Shown piece after piece: positions 44,879 to 53,673 of a stretch of DNA of 64,000 nucleotides. Position 1 is the stretch's first letter, and every line of letters starts with the position of its first letter. The notes under the pieces were generated by a model. That model did no database searches and was not told the origin of the DNA. It saw only the letters and a program-made list of their open reading frames with translations. Source of the DNA: Rothia sp. (in: high G+C Gram-positive bacteria) (GTDB lineage Bacteria > Actinomycetota > Actinomycetes > Actinomycetales > Micrococcaceae); contig JAUMWB010000003.1 of NCBI GenBank assembly GCA_030529845.1, positions 335,704 through 399,703 of the forward strand, given 5' to 3'. The translations under genes and the position numbers were made by a program.

Positions 44879-46096
44879 ATGTCTCAAGAACAACTATTAA
44901 ACAACTACAAAGATGAGCTACTTGGGGTCTTTGGCGATCCCTCCCTGGTGCTGGTCTCGGGGCAGGGCTCTCGGGTGACGGACGCCGACGGCAAGGTCTA
45001 CCTGGATCTGCTCGGCGGCATAGCCGTCAATGCCCTTGGCCACGCCCACCCTGCCTGGGTGAAAGCCGTGAGTGGGCAGGCCGCAACCCTAGCCCACGTC
45101 TCAAACTTCTTCACCACACCCCAACAAATCTCTCTGGCCCACCGCCTGCTGGGCTACCTGGGCGCCGAGGAGGGCAAAGTCTTTTTCTGCAACTCCGGCA
45201 CCGAAGCCAACGAAGCTGCCTATAAACTTGCCCGCCGCCACGGTAACCTCCACGGCAAAGGCACCATCCTCGCCCTTGACCATGGCTTCCACGGGCGCAC
45301 TATCGGGGCTCTTTCCCTCACCTGGAAGCCCGCCTACCGTGATCCCTTCGAACCGCTTCCCACCGGCATTAAACATATCCCCGCTACCCTCGAAGCCCTC
45401 GAAGAAAATCTGACCGACGACGTCGCTGCCCTCATCGTCGAACCCATCCAGGGGGAGGCCGGCGTCCTGCCCCTGCCCGCAGGTTACCTGACCCGCGCCC
45501 GCGAACTCACCCGCGACAAGGGCGCCCTACTGATCGTGGACGAGGTCCAGACCGGCATGGGGCGCACCGGCCGCTGGTTCGAACACTCCCGTGAACTCAC
45601 CGGCGAGAACCTGCCCGACGCCATCACTCTGGCCAAGGGCCTGGGCGGCGGCTTCCCCATCGGCGCCATGGTCGTAGTCGGCGAAGACAACGTCAGCACC
45701 CTCGAAGCCGGTATGCACGGCACCACCTTCGGCGGCAACCCCCTGGCCACCGCAGCAGCCATAGCCACGCTCGAAACTATCGAAGCCGAGCACCTGCTCG
45801 ATGCCGCCGCCCAGCGCGGCTCAACCTTCAGAGCCGCTATCGAAGAAGTAGCCGGTGTGGCAGAAACCAGGGGAGCGGGCCTCCTGATTGGCATCGTCCT
45901 CACCGACGATGCAACCGATACCGGTGCGCCCCTGGCACCTGCCTTCGTTGCCGCCGCCCGGGCCGCAGGCTTCATCGTCAATGCCCCGGACGCCCGCACC
46001 GTCCGCATCGCCCCGGCCCTCACCATTACAGACGCCGAACTAGCAGAGTTCACCGCTGCCTTCCCCGCGATTCTGGCTGAGGCGCGACAGAAGTAA
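44879..46096 (+). CDS. argD: Acetylornithine aminotransferase
   Basis: Class III PLP aminotransferase. FFCNSGTEANEAAYKLAR, ALDHGFHGRTIGALSLT, LIVDEVQTGMGRTG, and the PLP-Lys in ITLAKGLGGGFPIGAMV followed by GTTFGGNPLATAAA mark ArgD. The frame extends to 44795, but ATG 44879 starts the family homology (MSQEQLLNNYKDELLGVFG) and is preceded by AACGGGAA. 405 aa. A 270-bp gap with a large foldable segment lies before argF. Confidence 0.95.
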   Translation: MSQEQLLNNYKDELLGVFGDPSLVLVSGQGSRVTDADGKVYLDLLGGIAVNALGHAHPAWVKAVSGQAATLAHVSNFFTTPQQISLAHRLLGYLGAEEGKVFFCNSGTEANEAAYKLARRHGNLHGKGTILALDHGFHGRTIGALSLTWKPAYRDPFEPLPTGIKHIPATLEALEENLTDDVAALIVEPIQGEAGVLPLPAGYLTRARELTRDKGALLIVDEVQTGMGRTGRWFEHSRELTGENLPDAITLAKGLGGGFPIGAMVVVGEDNVSTLEAGMHGTTFGGNPLATAAAIATLETIEAEHLLDAAAQRGSTFRAAIEEVAGVAETRGAGLLIGIVLTDDATDTGAPLAPAFVAAARAAGFIVNAPDARTVRIAPALTITDAELAEFTAAFPAILAEARQK

Positions 46097-46104
46097 ATGC
46101 AGAT

Positions 46105-46273
46105 GCACGTCGCGGGCGTCCTGTACGCCGACTGGCTGGGATGAGCAGGGTTTTCCGCGAAGCGAAACAGAAATCCCTGCGAATTAGCCGAGCCTGCGAG
46201 GTTACATGAATCACATGCGAGCGCTAGCGAGCCTGTGAGAAGGTTAGTCGGCAGAAGGGCGTCCGCGACGTGT
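46105..46273. ncRNA. Candidate structured RNA between argD and argF
   Basis: A roughly 28-bp imperfect stem closes about 115 bases: left arm 46106-46132 (CACGTCGCGGGCGTCC then GCCGACT), right arm 46245-46272 (AGTCGGC then GGGCGTCCGCGACGTG). Several mismatches at the DNA level become G-U pairs in RNA. Inside are a GCAGGG/CCCTGC hairpin (46145-46180) and a GC-rich segment with GCGAGCGCTAGCGAGC. No gene, no tRNA features. Function unknown; whether it is a separate RNA or part of the arg transcript cannot be told. Confidence 0.4.
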
Positions 46274-46293
46274 ACTTCTATCTATTCACATAC

Positions 46294-46323
46294 TGCATAA
46301 CTATCAGTAAATATGCATATAAT
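46294..46323. promoter_or_regulatory. ArgR operator (three 10-bp repeats) overlapping argF -10 box
   Basis: TGCATAACTA, TCAGTAAATA and TGCATATAAT in tandem, exactly 10 bp apart. The third contains TATAAT (46318-46323), the likely -10 box, about 44 bp before the argF GTG. Confidence 0.7.
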
Positions 46324-46366
46324 GAAAGGTCAGCTGAAACGCTGCCCCCAACCCTAGGAGAAAACC

Positions 46367-47323
46367 GTGGTCCGCCACTTCCTCAAAGACACCGACCTTA
46401 CCCCCGCCGAACAGGCACAGGTGCTCGATCTGGCTGCCTCCATGAAGGTCGACCGCTACGGCTACAAGCCCCTGGCCGGGCCCCAAACCGCCGCCGTCAT
46501 CTTTGATAAGACCTCCACCCGTACCCGCTTCTCCTTCCACGCAGGCATCGCAGAACTCGGCGGCAACCCCCTGATCGTCAACCCCGGAGAGGCTCAACTG
46601 GGCCATAAGGAAACCATTTCAGATACCGCTAAGGTGGTCTCCCGCATGGTCTCCACCATTATCTGGCGCACCTACGCCCAGGCGGGGCTCGAAGAGATGG
46701 CTGAGCACTCCCGCGTGCCCGTCATTAACGCCCTCTCCGATGACTACCACCCCTGCCAGATCCTCGCCGACCTGCTCACTATCCGCGAGCACAAGGGCAA
46801 GCTGGCCGGCCTCACCATGGTCTACCTGGGCGATGCCGCCAACAACATGGCTAACTCCTACCTACTCGGTGGCACCACCGCCGGTATGCACGTGCGTATC
46901 GCCGGCCCCGACGGCTACCTTCCCGCCGATTCTGTTGTTGCAGAAGCCCAGCAGCGGGCAGTCGAAACCGGTGGTTCCATCCTGGTCACCACTGACCCCG
47001 AGCAAGCCCTGGCCGATGCCGACGTCGTCATCACCGATACCTGGGTCTCCATGGGCCAGGAAGACGAAAAAGAAGCCCGCGCCCAGGTCTTCAAGCCCTA
47101 CACCGTCACCAGCGAAGCCATGAACAAGGCCGCCGAAGGCGCCATCTTCCTGCACTGCCTACCCGCCTACCGCGGCTACGAAGTCACAGCCGACGTCATT
47201 GACGGGCCCGCATCCGTGGTCTTCGACGAAGCAGAAAACCGCCTCCACGCCCAAAAAGCCCTCATGGCCTACCTGCTCGCCAAATCAAACCTAGCCACCG
47301 ACGTCCGCACAGCCCTTAGCTAA
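46367..47323 (+). CDS. argF: Ornithine carbamoyltransferase
   Basis: Makes citrulline from ornithine and carbamoyl phosphate. The carbamoyl phosphate loop [12 protein letters not shown], the [11 protein letters not shown] motif (here [12 protein letters not shown]) and the C-terminal [13 protein letters not shown] with the active Cys are all present. 318 aa. GTG 46367 has TAGGAGAAAA upstream. Own ArgR-controlled promoter at 46294-46323; argR follows after 25 bp. Confidence 0.96.
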   Translation: MVRHFLKDTDLTPAEQAQVLDLAASMKVDRYGYKPLAGPQTAAVIFDKTSTRTRFSFHAGIAELGGNPLIVNPGEAQLGHKETISDTAKVVSRMVSTIIWRTYAQAGLEEMAEHSRVPVINALSDDYHPCQILADLLTIREHKGKLAGLTMVYLGDAANNMANSYLLGGTTAGMHVRIAGPDGYLPADSVVAEAQQRAVETGGSILVTTDPEQALADADVVITDTWVSMGQEDEKEARAQVFKPYTVTSEAMNKAAEGAIFLHCLPAYRGYEVTADVIDGPASVVFDEAENRLHAQKALMAYLLAKSNLATDVRTALS

Positions 47324-47348
47324 ACCAACCAGAAAAAGAGAAGAAACA

Positions 47349-47828
47349 ATGGCGATTCCCTCCACCAAAACCGCGCGGCAAGCCCGCATCATCGAGGTAC
47401 TCCAAACCCACCGCGTGCGCTCGCAGGCAGAACTGGCCCAAATCCTCACCGACGACGGGCTCAAAGTCACCCAGGCAACCCTCTCCCGCGACCTGGTGGA
47501 AATTGGGGCAGAGCGGGTGCGCGATGAAAAATCCGGGCTCATCTACGCCGTGCCCAACCACCCCGTCCGTCGAAGCAGCCAGGAAGGGCCCGACGCCCGC
47601 CTGGTCTCTCTCTTCAAAGAACTGCTGGTCACCGCGGAGGCCTCGGCTAACCTGGTCATTTTACGTACCCCACCGGGAGCCGCCCAGTTCCTGGCATCAG
47701 CCATCGACCAGGCCGGTCTTGAGCCCCTCTTGGGGTCGATTGCAGGCGACGACACCGTCATGGTCATCACCCGTGACCCCGATGGCGGCGAGAAGATGGC
47801 CTCCCTCTTCCTGGAATGGGCGGCCTAG
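47349..47828 (+). CDS. argR: Arginine repressor ArgR
   Basis: Arginine-sensing hexameric repressor, 159 aa. The N-terminal winged helix has KTARQARIIEVLQTHRVRSQ, then LAQILTDDGLKVTQATLSRD. The C-terminal oligomerisation/arginine domain contains TPPGAAQFLASAIDQAG and the GTIAGDDT-like SIAGDDTVMVI segment. ATG 47349 has AGAAGAAAC upstream. It presumably acts on the 10-bp repeat arrays before argC, argF and argG in this window. Confidence 0.95.
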   Translation: MAIPSTKTARQARIIEVLQTHRVRSQAELAQILTDDGLKVTQATLSRDLVEIGAERVRDEKSGLIYAVPNHPVRRSSQEGPDARLVSLFKELLVTAEASANLVILRTPPGAAQFLASAIDQAGLEPLLGSIAGDDTVMVITRDPDGGEKMASLFLEWAA

Positions 47829-47855
47829 CCCTCAGTCCCGGCTGAGCAAACACTA

Positions 47856-47887
47856 AGCCCCGGTCTTCATCGTCGAAGACCGGGGCT
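47856..47887. terminator. Hairpin between convergent argR and ankyrin gene
   Basis: Perfect 13-bp stem AGCCCCGGTCTTC / GAAGACCGGGGCT with a 6-base loop. T-runs are lacking on both sides; terminator role inferred from position. Confidence 0.65.
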
Positions 47888-47936
47888 GAACTATAGGGAG
47901 TAGGCGGGGACCCGGCGTTGGCGCCGGTCTAACCCA

Positions 47937-48335
47937 TTACCCTTCGAAAAGCTTCTTCATCTCGGCAAGGTCGAAGAACTCGGCAACATCTGCGGGAGTC
48001 TGCAAGCCCAGGGTCTCATCGGCACCGGCGTCGAGCAGCATGCGGGCGATGGGCAGATTGTTACGGAAGGTAGCGCATACCAGGGCGGTCTGACCCCGCT
48101 CATTGAGGCGGTCAAGGTCAGCGCCCTCGTTGATGAGCAGCTGAACCAGGTCAGCGTGTTCGTGGTAGGCAGCTAAGATGAGCAGAGTATCGCCCTTGGC
48201 ATTTGTGAGATCAACGGGGACGCCCTGGTCAAACAGAGATTTTAGGGCTACCGGCTTGTTGTCCCGTGCCAGGTCGAAGACCGAGTTCAGGAACTCGATG
48301 TCCTGCTCGGTCAGGCTATGATTCGCGTCTGTCAT
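47937..48335 (-). CDS. Ankyrin-repeat protein
   Basis: 132-aa protein made of about three ankyrin repeats: KGDTLLILAAYHEHADLVQL, then LINEGADLDRLNERGQTALV and CATFRNNLPIARMLLDAGAD. No signal peptide or membrane helix. Ankyrin repeats bind proteins; partner unknown. It is divergent from the acyl-CoA ligase gene, and a candidate LexA box lies between the two (48411-48426). Confidence 0.85.
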   Translation of the reverse strand: MTDANHSLTEQDIEFLNSVFDLARDNKPVALKSLFDQGVPVDLTNAKGDTLLILAAYHEHADLVQLLINEGADLDRLNERGQTALVCATFRNNLPIARMLLDAGADETLGLQTPADVAEFFDLAEMKKLFEG

Positions 48336-48410
48336 ACCTTCACTTTCTCAGAAAGCAAGCCCATTTAGCAACCCTGTCTAGACCACCCTGCAGCTCATGC
48401 CAACCTTATT

Positions 48411-48426
48411 TAGAACTTTCGTTCAG
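48411..48426. promoter_or_regulatory. Candidate LexA-type box between ankyrin and acyl-CoA ligase genes
   Basis: TAGAACTTTCGTTCAG has the perfect core GAAC-N4-GTTC and 9 of 12 matches to the SOS consensus. It lies 76 bp from the ankyrin start and 66 bp from the ligase start. A different regulator recognising the overlapping AACTT/AAGTT dyad is also possible. Confidence 0.45.
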
Positions 48427-48491
48427 AAGTTTTCGACAAGCCTGTATGAAAGAATGGGCAAGGCCGCTCAGCCCCTCAGGAAAGGCTCACC

Positions 48492-50066
48492 GTGAAAACC
48501 AAGGACGCTCAGCAGACAGTTGATGTCTCACCCCAGAACAATATTGCCGCTCTGCTACAGGGCCGTGCCGCTGAAGATCGCGCTGCCCTGACCTGGGCAG
48601 GTGGGGCCATGAGTTATAGACAGCTAGCACAGTATACGGGGAGCCTGTGCAACTGGTTACGCGAGCGCGGGGTAGTAGCTGGCGACAGGGTGGCCCTTGC
48701 CCTGCCTAACGTACCCGCGATGGTGGGGCTCTACTACGGTGCCTTGGCCTTGGGTGCTGTGGTGGTTCCCATGCACCCGCTGCTGTCAGCCCGTGAAGCT
48801 GCTTATCAGGTGCAGGACGCCGGCGCTCGGCTCCTGGTTGCCGCTGCCGGCACCCGGGTGGGGCAGGAACTTGACCAGATTCAGGTTGAGGTGGGGGAGC
48901 AGGTAGCCCTTGAGCTGCTTTCACCCGAGGCTATGTTCGGCGCGGACGTCCCCGAGCTGCTCTCCTGGGAAGTGCAGCCGGTTGCCGCGACCGAGCCTGC
49001 CGTTATTCTCTACACCTCTGGTACTACCGGGGCACCCAAGGGGGCAACCCTCACCCACGCTAATATGCTCTCTAATGCTCTGACCTGCGTTGAGGTTTTT
49101 GGTTTTACACCTGATGATGTGATTTTTGGTGGTCTGCCCCTCTTCCATGCCTTTGGTCAGACCGTCTCGATGAATGCCGTTCTGGCTGCCGGCGCTGCTA
49201 TTGCCCTGTTGCCGCGTTTCACACCGGGGGGTGCAGCCCAGCTCTGTGCCGTTGCGGGCGTCACCATCTTTGCAGCCGTTCCCACCATGTACAGCGCCCT
49301 AGCCAGCTACCTGGGCACTGACCCTGCTCTGACACACCGCTTGCGGGGGCGCGTCCGCTTTGGTATCTCGGGAGGGGCTGCCCTGCCTGCCTCCGTGCAC
49401 GCGGATATTGAGCAGCTGGCAGCTTTCCCCATCTATGAGGGCTATGGGCTGAGCGAAACAGCCCCGGTCGTTTCTTTCAACCGGGCCGAATACGGCCTGG
49501 TCATGGGGTCGGTAGGGCGGGCCTTGCCCGGGGTTGAGGTGAAAGTGGTTGACCGCCTGGGGCAGGAGCTTGGCCCCGGTGAATCCGGAGAGCTGTGGGT
49601 GGCTGGCCCCAACGTCATGGCCGGTTACTGGAACAATGCCCAGGCTACAGAGTCAGTGATGACGGGGAGCTGGTTTGCTACCGGCGATGTTGCCTACCTC
49701 GACGAGCAGGGCAATATCTTCATCGTTGACCGCCTCAAAGACATGATTCTGCGTAACGGTAACAGCGTCTACCCCCGGGAGATTGAGGACGTTCTCTACA
49801 CCCACCCCCAGGTGCGTTTAGCGGCAGTTGTCGGTCAGCCCTCAGAAACCGTGGGTGAAGAAGTTGTGGCTGTCATCGTGCCCCGAGAGGACCTCACCCC
49901 TGAGCAGACCGGTGATCTAGAAAATGCCCTCGACACCCTGGCCCGCGCTGAGCTTGCCGCCTACAAGTACCCGCGCCGTTACGTCTTCCAGAATGACCTA
50001 CCCTTGGGGCCCACCGGCAAAATCCTGAAGCGGATACTGGCAGAGGCCCTCACCCAGGAGTCCTAG
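48492..50066 (+). CDS. AMP-forming acyl-CoA synthetase (long-chain fatty acid--CoA ligase type)
   Basis: 524-aa ANL-superfamily enzyme activating a carboxylic acid through an acyl-adenylate. Motif A8/P-loop ILYTSGTTGAPKGATLTH, motif YEGYGLSETAPVVSFN, motif VDRLKDMILRNGNSVYPREI and the final lysine motif PLGPTGKILKR are complete. Chain length specificity cannot be read. GTG 48492 has AGGAAAGG 8 bases upstream. Stands alone; converges on glycerate kinase with a 20-bp gap. Confidence 0.9.
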   Translation: MKTKDAQQTVDVSPQNNIAALLQGRAAEDRAALTWAGGAMSYRQLAQYTGSLCNWLRERGVVAGDRVALALPNVPAMVGLYYGALALGAVVVPMHPLLSAREAAYQVQDAGARLLVAAAGTRVGQELDQIQVEVGEQVALELLSPEAMFGADVPELLSWEVQPVAATEPAVILYTSGTTGAPKGATLTHANMLSNALTCVEVFGFTPDDVIFGGLPLFHAFGQTVSMNAVLAAGAAIALLPRFTPGGAAQLCAVAGVTIFAAVPTMYSALASYLGTDPALTHRLRGRVRFGISGGAALPASVHADIEQLAAFPIYEGYGLSETAPVVSFNRAEYGLVMGSVGRALPGVEVKVVDRLGQELGPGESGELWVAGPNVMAGYWNNAQATESVMTGSWFATGDVAYLDEQGNIFIVDRLKDMILRNGNSVYPREIEDVLYTHPQVRLAAVVGQPSETVGEEVVAVIVPREDLTPEQTGDLENALDTLARAELAAYKYPRRYVFQNDLPLGPTGKILKRILAEALTQES

Positions 50067-50086
50067 GGGAGAGCCTCTATCACTGT

Positions 50087-51331
50087 TTATGAGGTTGCTG
50101 CCAGCTGAGCCCGGCGGGACTGCATCGATGCTGAGAGGGACGCACCGAGCAGAATCATGCGGAAGGTGCGTTCTGCTGAGTCTGTGAGTAGCTCCTCACC
50201 GTTGACCAGGGCATCTTCAAGGTCCATGGGCAGGGGAATAATCGAGGCAAAGGCGTCGATGCCGGCATCGTGTACGCGGTAGGCCTTCTTGCCGATGGAA
50301 CCGGCTAGGGCCAGCACGGGGGCACCTGAGCTCTGGGCGCGGGCGGCGATTTCAGCCGGAACCTTGCCCTTGGGGGTTTGGAAGTCGATAGCGCCTTCTG
50401 CGGTGACGACCAGGTCGGCGTGGCGGATTTCCTCATCGAGATTGATACCGGCAAGACCGGAGTCAATCAGTGCCTCAAAGCGGGGTGTGAGCTCGGCACC
50501 GATGAAGGCCAGACCAGCGCCCAGACCGCCGGAAGCGCCGGTACCTGCACCGGTATGGAAGTTCATCTGCAACTTGCCATCGGTCATCTGCTCGTAGGTT
50601 TCCTCCAGCAGGTTTGCCCAGTGAGTCAGAGCCGCGTCCAGCTCTTCAACCTGTTCGGGGGTGGCGCCCTTCTGGGGGCCAAAGACGCGGGCAACGCCCT
50701 TGGGGCCGGTCAGGATGTTGTGCTGGTTGAGAGCGAGGACGATGCGGACCTGGGAAAGGCGGGGGTGCAGACCGGAGTAGTCGATGGACGCAGCCTCGGT
50801 CAGGTGGGCACCGCCCAGGGGGATTTCTTCACCGGCTTCGTTGAGAATGCGGGCACCCAGGGCTGAGAGGGCGCCTGCGCCGCCGTCTGAGGTTCCAGAA
50901 TCGCCGCAGCCAACCAGAACAGTGTGCACATCGTCGTTATCGAGGGCCGCTGAGATCAGCTGGCCCACACCGTAAGTGGTGGTTTCTGCGGGGTTACGCA
51001 GGTCCTTAGGCACCAGGGAGAGACCCGCTGCTGTGGCCATCTCAACCACCGCTACGCCGTCCTGACCGCCACCCAGCAGAGCATAGTGGGAACGGACCTC
51101 CTGGCCTACGGGGCCGGTGACTTTGGTGTGTACCAGCTTGCCGCCGGTGGAACCAGCCAGCATCTTAGCGGTACCTTCGCCGCCGTCGGGAATCGGCATG
51201 GTGACGGTATTGACGCCGGGAATTACGCGGCGGATGCCGGAGGCAATAGCGTCTGCTACGACGTCCGCTTCGAGGGAGCCCTTGAAGCCGGAGGGAGCGA
51301 TCAGGATGCGCTGGGGGATGGACATAGTCAT
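50087..51331 (-). CDS. glxK: Glycerate kinase (GlxK/GarK family)
   Basis: 414-aa kinase phosphorylating D-glycerate, usually giving 2-phosphoglycerate. Family sequence: LIAPSGFKGSLEADVVADAI, PIPDGGEGTAKML, VGCGDSGTSDGGAGALSALG and VVTAEGAIDFQTPKGK. ATG 51331 has AAGGAGAAAA 4-13 bases upstream. It follows the anion transporter by 124 bp on the same strand, so the transporter may import glycerate or a precursor such as tartrate or a related acid (inference). Confidence 0.93.
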   Translation of the reverse strand: MTMSIPQRILIAPSGFKGSLEADVVADAIASGIRRVIPGVNTVTMPIPDGGEGTAKMLAGSTGGKLVHTKVTGPVGQEVRSHYALLGGGQDGVAVVEMATAAGLSLVPKDLRNPAETTTYGVGQLISAALDNDDVHTVLVGCGDSGTSDGGAGALSALGARILNEAGEEIPLGGAHLTEAASIDYSGLHPRLSQVRIVLALNQHNILTGPKGVARVFGPQKGATPEQVEELDAALTHWANLLEETYEQMTDGKLQMNFHTGAGTGASGGLGAGLAFIGAELTPRFEALIDSGLAGINLDEEIRHADLVVTAEGAIDFQTPKGKVPAEIAARAQSSGAPVLALAGSIGKKAYRVHDAGIDAFASIIPLPMDLEDALVNGEELLTDSAERTFRMILLGASLSASMQSRRAQLAATS

Positions 51332-51455
51332 GGTTTTCTCCTTGAAAATGGTGTGGGCGGCCTACCACTGGTGGTATGTCCCACCTGTTTTTGGGTGTCG
51401 TCGGGTAGAGCCTTCAGCCCACGGTGTTTGGGTCTGATGGAAACTGAGATGAAAT

Positions 51456-52973
51456 CTAGAGGAAGAGGGGGAGTCCCATAGCCGGCCAGATGAAGAAGGC
51501 GAAGCCGGCGATGAGCGCTGAGTGCAGCAGTGCCAGCCAAGCTGAGAGCTTGAGAAGGTCGGACGGGGTGTAGGTGGGGCGGCCGTCGATGGTGGCAAAG
51601 AGGGCAACCGGTTTTGCACTGGAGGTCAGCGTGTGGCAGAAGCCAGCGGCTGCGGTTGAGATAAAGGCTGCTGCTACCGGGTTGACTCCCAGCGGAATCG
51701 CTGCGGTGATAATCAGAGGAACCAGCACAGCTGAGCGGGCGGAGCGGGACTGAATCACTAAGTGCGCCACAGTTGAGAGGGCGATGACGAGCAGTACAAA
51801 GGCTGCTGCGCCGCTGCGTCCTAGCCCTGACACCGGGGCGAAGATTGACTCTGCCAACCAGGTAGCTGCCCCCGACTCTGACAGTGCCGTGCCGATAGCC
51901 AGAGTGGTTGCCATGAAAATCAGCATGGGCCAGGGCGCCTTTTTCAGGGCGGCAGCCAGCTTGACCGAGCCGAAGCGGGGGGCGCTGGCAGCCAGGGCAC
52001 CGAGGACGGCCACGATGACCGGGTCTACGCCGTGGAAGGTCTCAGTGCACCAGAGCAGGGTTGCAACGCCGAGTACCAGCGCGATGTTTTTTTCTGCCTG
52101 GGTGAGCGAGCCTCGTACGGGAGTGCTTCCTTCGCTTTCAAAGTCTGCAAGGTCGATATGGAGTTTTGCCGGGGCATCGTCGCGGGTGGGGAAGAGAATG
52201 AAAACCAGTTCTGTGACCAGCAGTGAGGCGAGAATACCCAGACCTGAACCCAGAATCATCCATTCCAGAAAACCGATGGTTTCTAGCCCGTAGGCCACCA
52301 GGATTTCGGCGGTGACCAGGTGGGCGCCCGCTCCGATGAAGCTTGCGACAGCTGAGACCAGGATCGTGGAGGGAGCCAGAATTCCCAGGGCCTTGACCAG
52401 CTTGGGGCGGTCGGGCATAGCCTCAGCCATGGCCAGGTAAATCGGCAGAGCAAGTGCAGCACGCCCTGAGGGCGAAGGCACCAGGTAGACGGTGAGGAAA
52501 AGTGCCAGGTTGTAGAGGTGGGCGAGCTGACGCGGAGTGCGTGCCAGCGCTACAAGCCGGGCGGTCAGACGGCGGGTCAGACCGGAGGCGGTCAGAGCCT
52601 GAGCCATCACAACTGCTGCTACCAGCAGCCAGACGGCTGAGGTGCCCAGTGAGGCGGTGAACTGGTCGGTGCTGATGATGCCGGTGAGAACCAGGGCCAC
52701 TGCTGCTGCCAGGGAGACGTAGGTGTCTGAGAGCGGGCTAAAAACCCAGGCCCAGATGGCCAGAATGAAGATAGCCAGGGTGAGCGCTCCTTCAAGCGAT
52801 AGCTCGGTGGAGGTCAGCCCGGTGATTGAGGTGGCACCGATCAGTAGTACAGCTACGAAGAAGGAGACCAGTAGCTTGCCGGTGATAAAGCTGGGCTTGA
52901 CGATGGTCAGAGGAGCGGTGTCTACTGCCGGTTCAGAAGCCGGTGCATTGGTTGATGAATACAGAAGTTTCAT
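51456..52973 (-). CDS. DASS/SLC13-type anion transporter
   Basis: 505-aa membrane protein with about 12-13 hydrophobic segments after a short cytoplasmic N terminus. SVVASFIGAGAHLVTAEILV-like (VSAVASFIGAGAHLVTAEIL) and FISTAAAGFCHTLTSSAKP correspond to the substrate-clamp regions of divalent-anion:Na+ symporters (citrate, succinate, tartrate, sulfate carriers). Substrate unknown. The ATG at 52973 overlaps the response-regulator stop by ATGA, strongly suggesting control by that two-component system. Glycerate kinase follows. Confidence 0.85.
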   Translation of the reverse strand: MKLLYSSTNAPASEPAVDTAPLTIVKPSFITGKLLVSFFVAVLLIGATSITGLTSTELSLEGALTLAIFILAIWAWVFSPLSDTYVSLAAAVALVLTGIISTDQFTASLGTSAVWLLVAAVVMAQALTASGLTRRLTARLVALARTPRQLAHLYNLALFLTVYLVPSPSGRAALALPIYLAMAEAMPDRPKLVKALGILAPSTILVSAVASFIGAGAHLVTAEILVAYGLETIGFLEWMILGSGLGILASLLVTELVFILFPTRDDAPAKLHIDLADFESEGSTPVRGSLTQAEKNIALVLGVATLLWCTETFHGVDPVIVAVLGALAASAPRFGSVKLAAALKKAPWPMLIFMATTLAIGTALSESGAATWLAESIFAPVSGLGRSGAAAFVLLVIALSTVAHLVIQSRSARSAVLVPLIITAAIPLGVNPVAAAFISTAAAGFCHTLTSSAKPVALFATIDGRPTYTPSDLLKLSAWLALLHSALIAGFAFFIWPAMGLPLFL

Positions 52974-53632
52974 ACGAATCGGTACCCTGCTCCTCGAACG
53001 GTGGCGATGTAATCATCACCAATTTTTTTGCGTAGTGCGCGAATATATACGTCAACGATGTTTGAATTGGGGTCGAAATCCATGCCCCAGACCTGCCCCA
53101 GGAGCTGCTCGCGGGAGAGCACCTGGTTCTTATGTCTCATGAAGGTCTCCAGCAGAGCGAATTCACGGCTGGTGAGTTCGGCGTTGCGGCCGTTCACTGT
53201 GACCTGGCGGGTCAGCACATTCAGCTCAAGGTTGCGGTGGCTGAGAGTTGAGGCGGTGGTTTCTTCTCTACTGGTATCGAGCAGACGCAGGCGGATGCGC
53301 GCTAGCAGCTCAGCGAACTGGAAGGGCTTGGTCATGTAGTCATTGGCGCCGTTCTCAAGCCCTTCGAGGGTATCTGAGACGGAGTCACGGGCGGTGAGCA
53401 TGATGATGGGGGTAGTGATTCCCTCAGCCCGGAGGGACTTCATGATGGTAAAACCGTCCATGCCGGGGAGCCCCACATCGAGAATAATCAGGTCGAAATC
53501 GCTGACCTTGGCCAGGGCGTAGGCTGAGCGGCCTTCGTCGATCAGGGTTGAGGTGTAGCCGGCTGACTTCAGGCCCTTGACGATAAAGGACGAGATGCGC
53601 GGGTCATCTTCAACGATCAGGATATGGCTCAT
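52970..53632 (-). CDS. OmpR-family response regulator
   Basis: 220-aa regulator. The receiver has acidic pocket EDD (residues 8-10), phosphoacceptor D52 in LIILDVGLPGMDG and Lys102 in YMTKPF. The winged-helix C domain (about 125-220) has LTSREFALLETFMRHKNQVL, then VDVYIRALRKKIG and the closing VRGAGYRFV. Located 41 bp after the histidine kinase gene and overlapping the transporter gene, so all are one operon. Target sites not identified. Confidence 0.95.
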   Translation of the reverse strand: MSHILIVEDDPRISSFIVKGLKSAGYTSTLIDEGRSAYALAKVSDFDLIILDVGLPGMDGFTIMKSLRAEGITTPIIMLTARDSVSDTLEGLENGANDYMTKPFQFAELLARIRLRLLDTSREETTASTLSHRNLELNVLTRQVTVNGRNAELTSREFALLETFMRHKNQVLSREQLLGQVWGMDFDPNSNIVDVYIRALRKKIGDDYIATVRGAGYRFV

Positions 53633-53673
53633 AGCGGTGCTTCTTTCTGATGGTACGGTCTGGTCTAAAAGTA

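Noticed and set aside
46270-46506. 78-codon frame across the argF promoter and start
   Set aside because: Overlaps the ArgR operator and the certain argF start; translation is low complexity.
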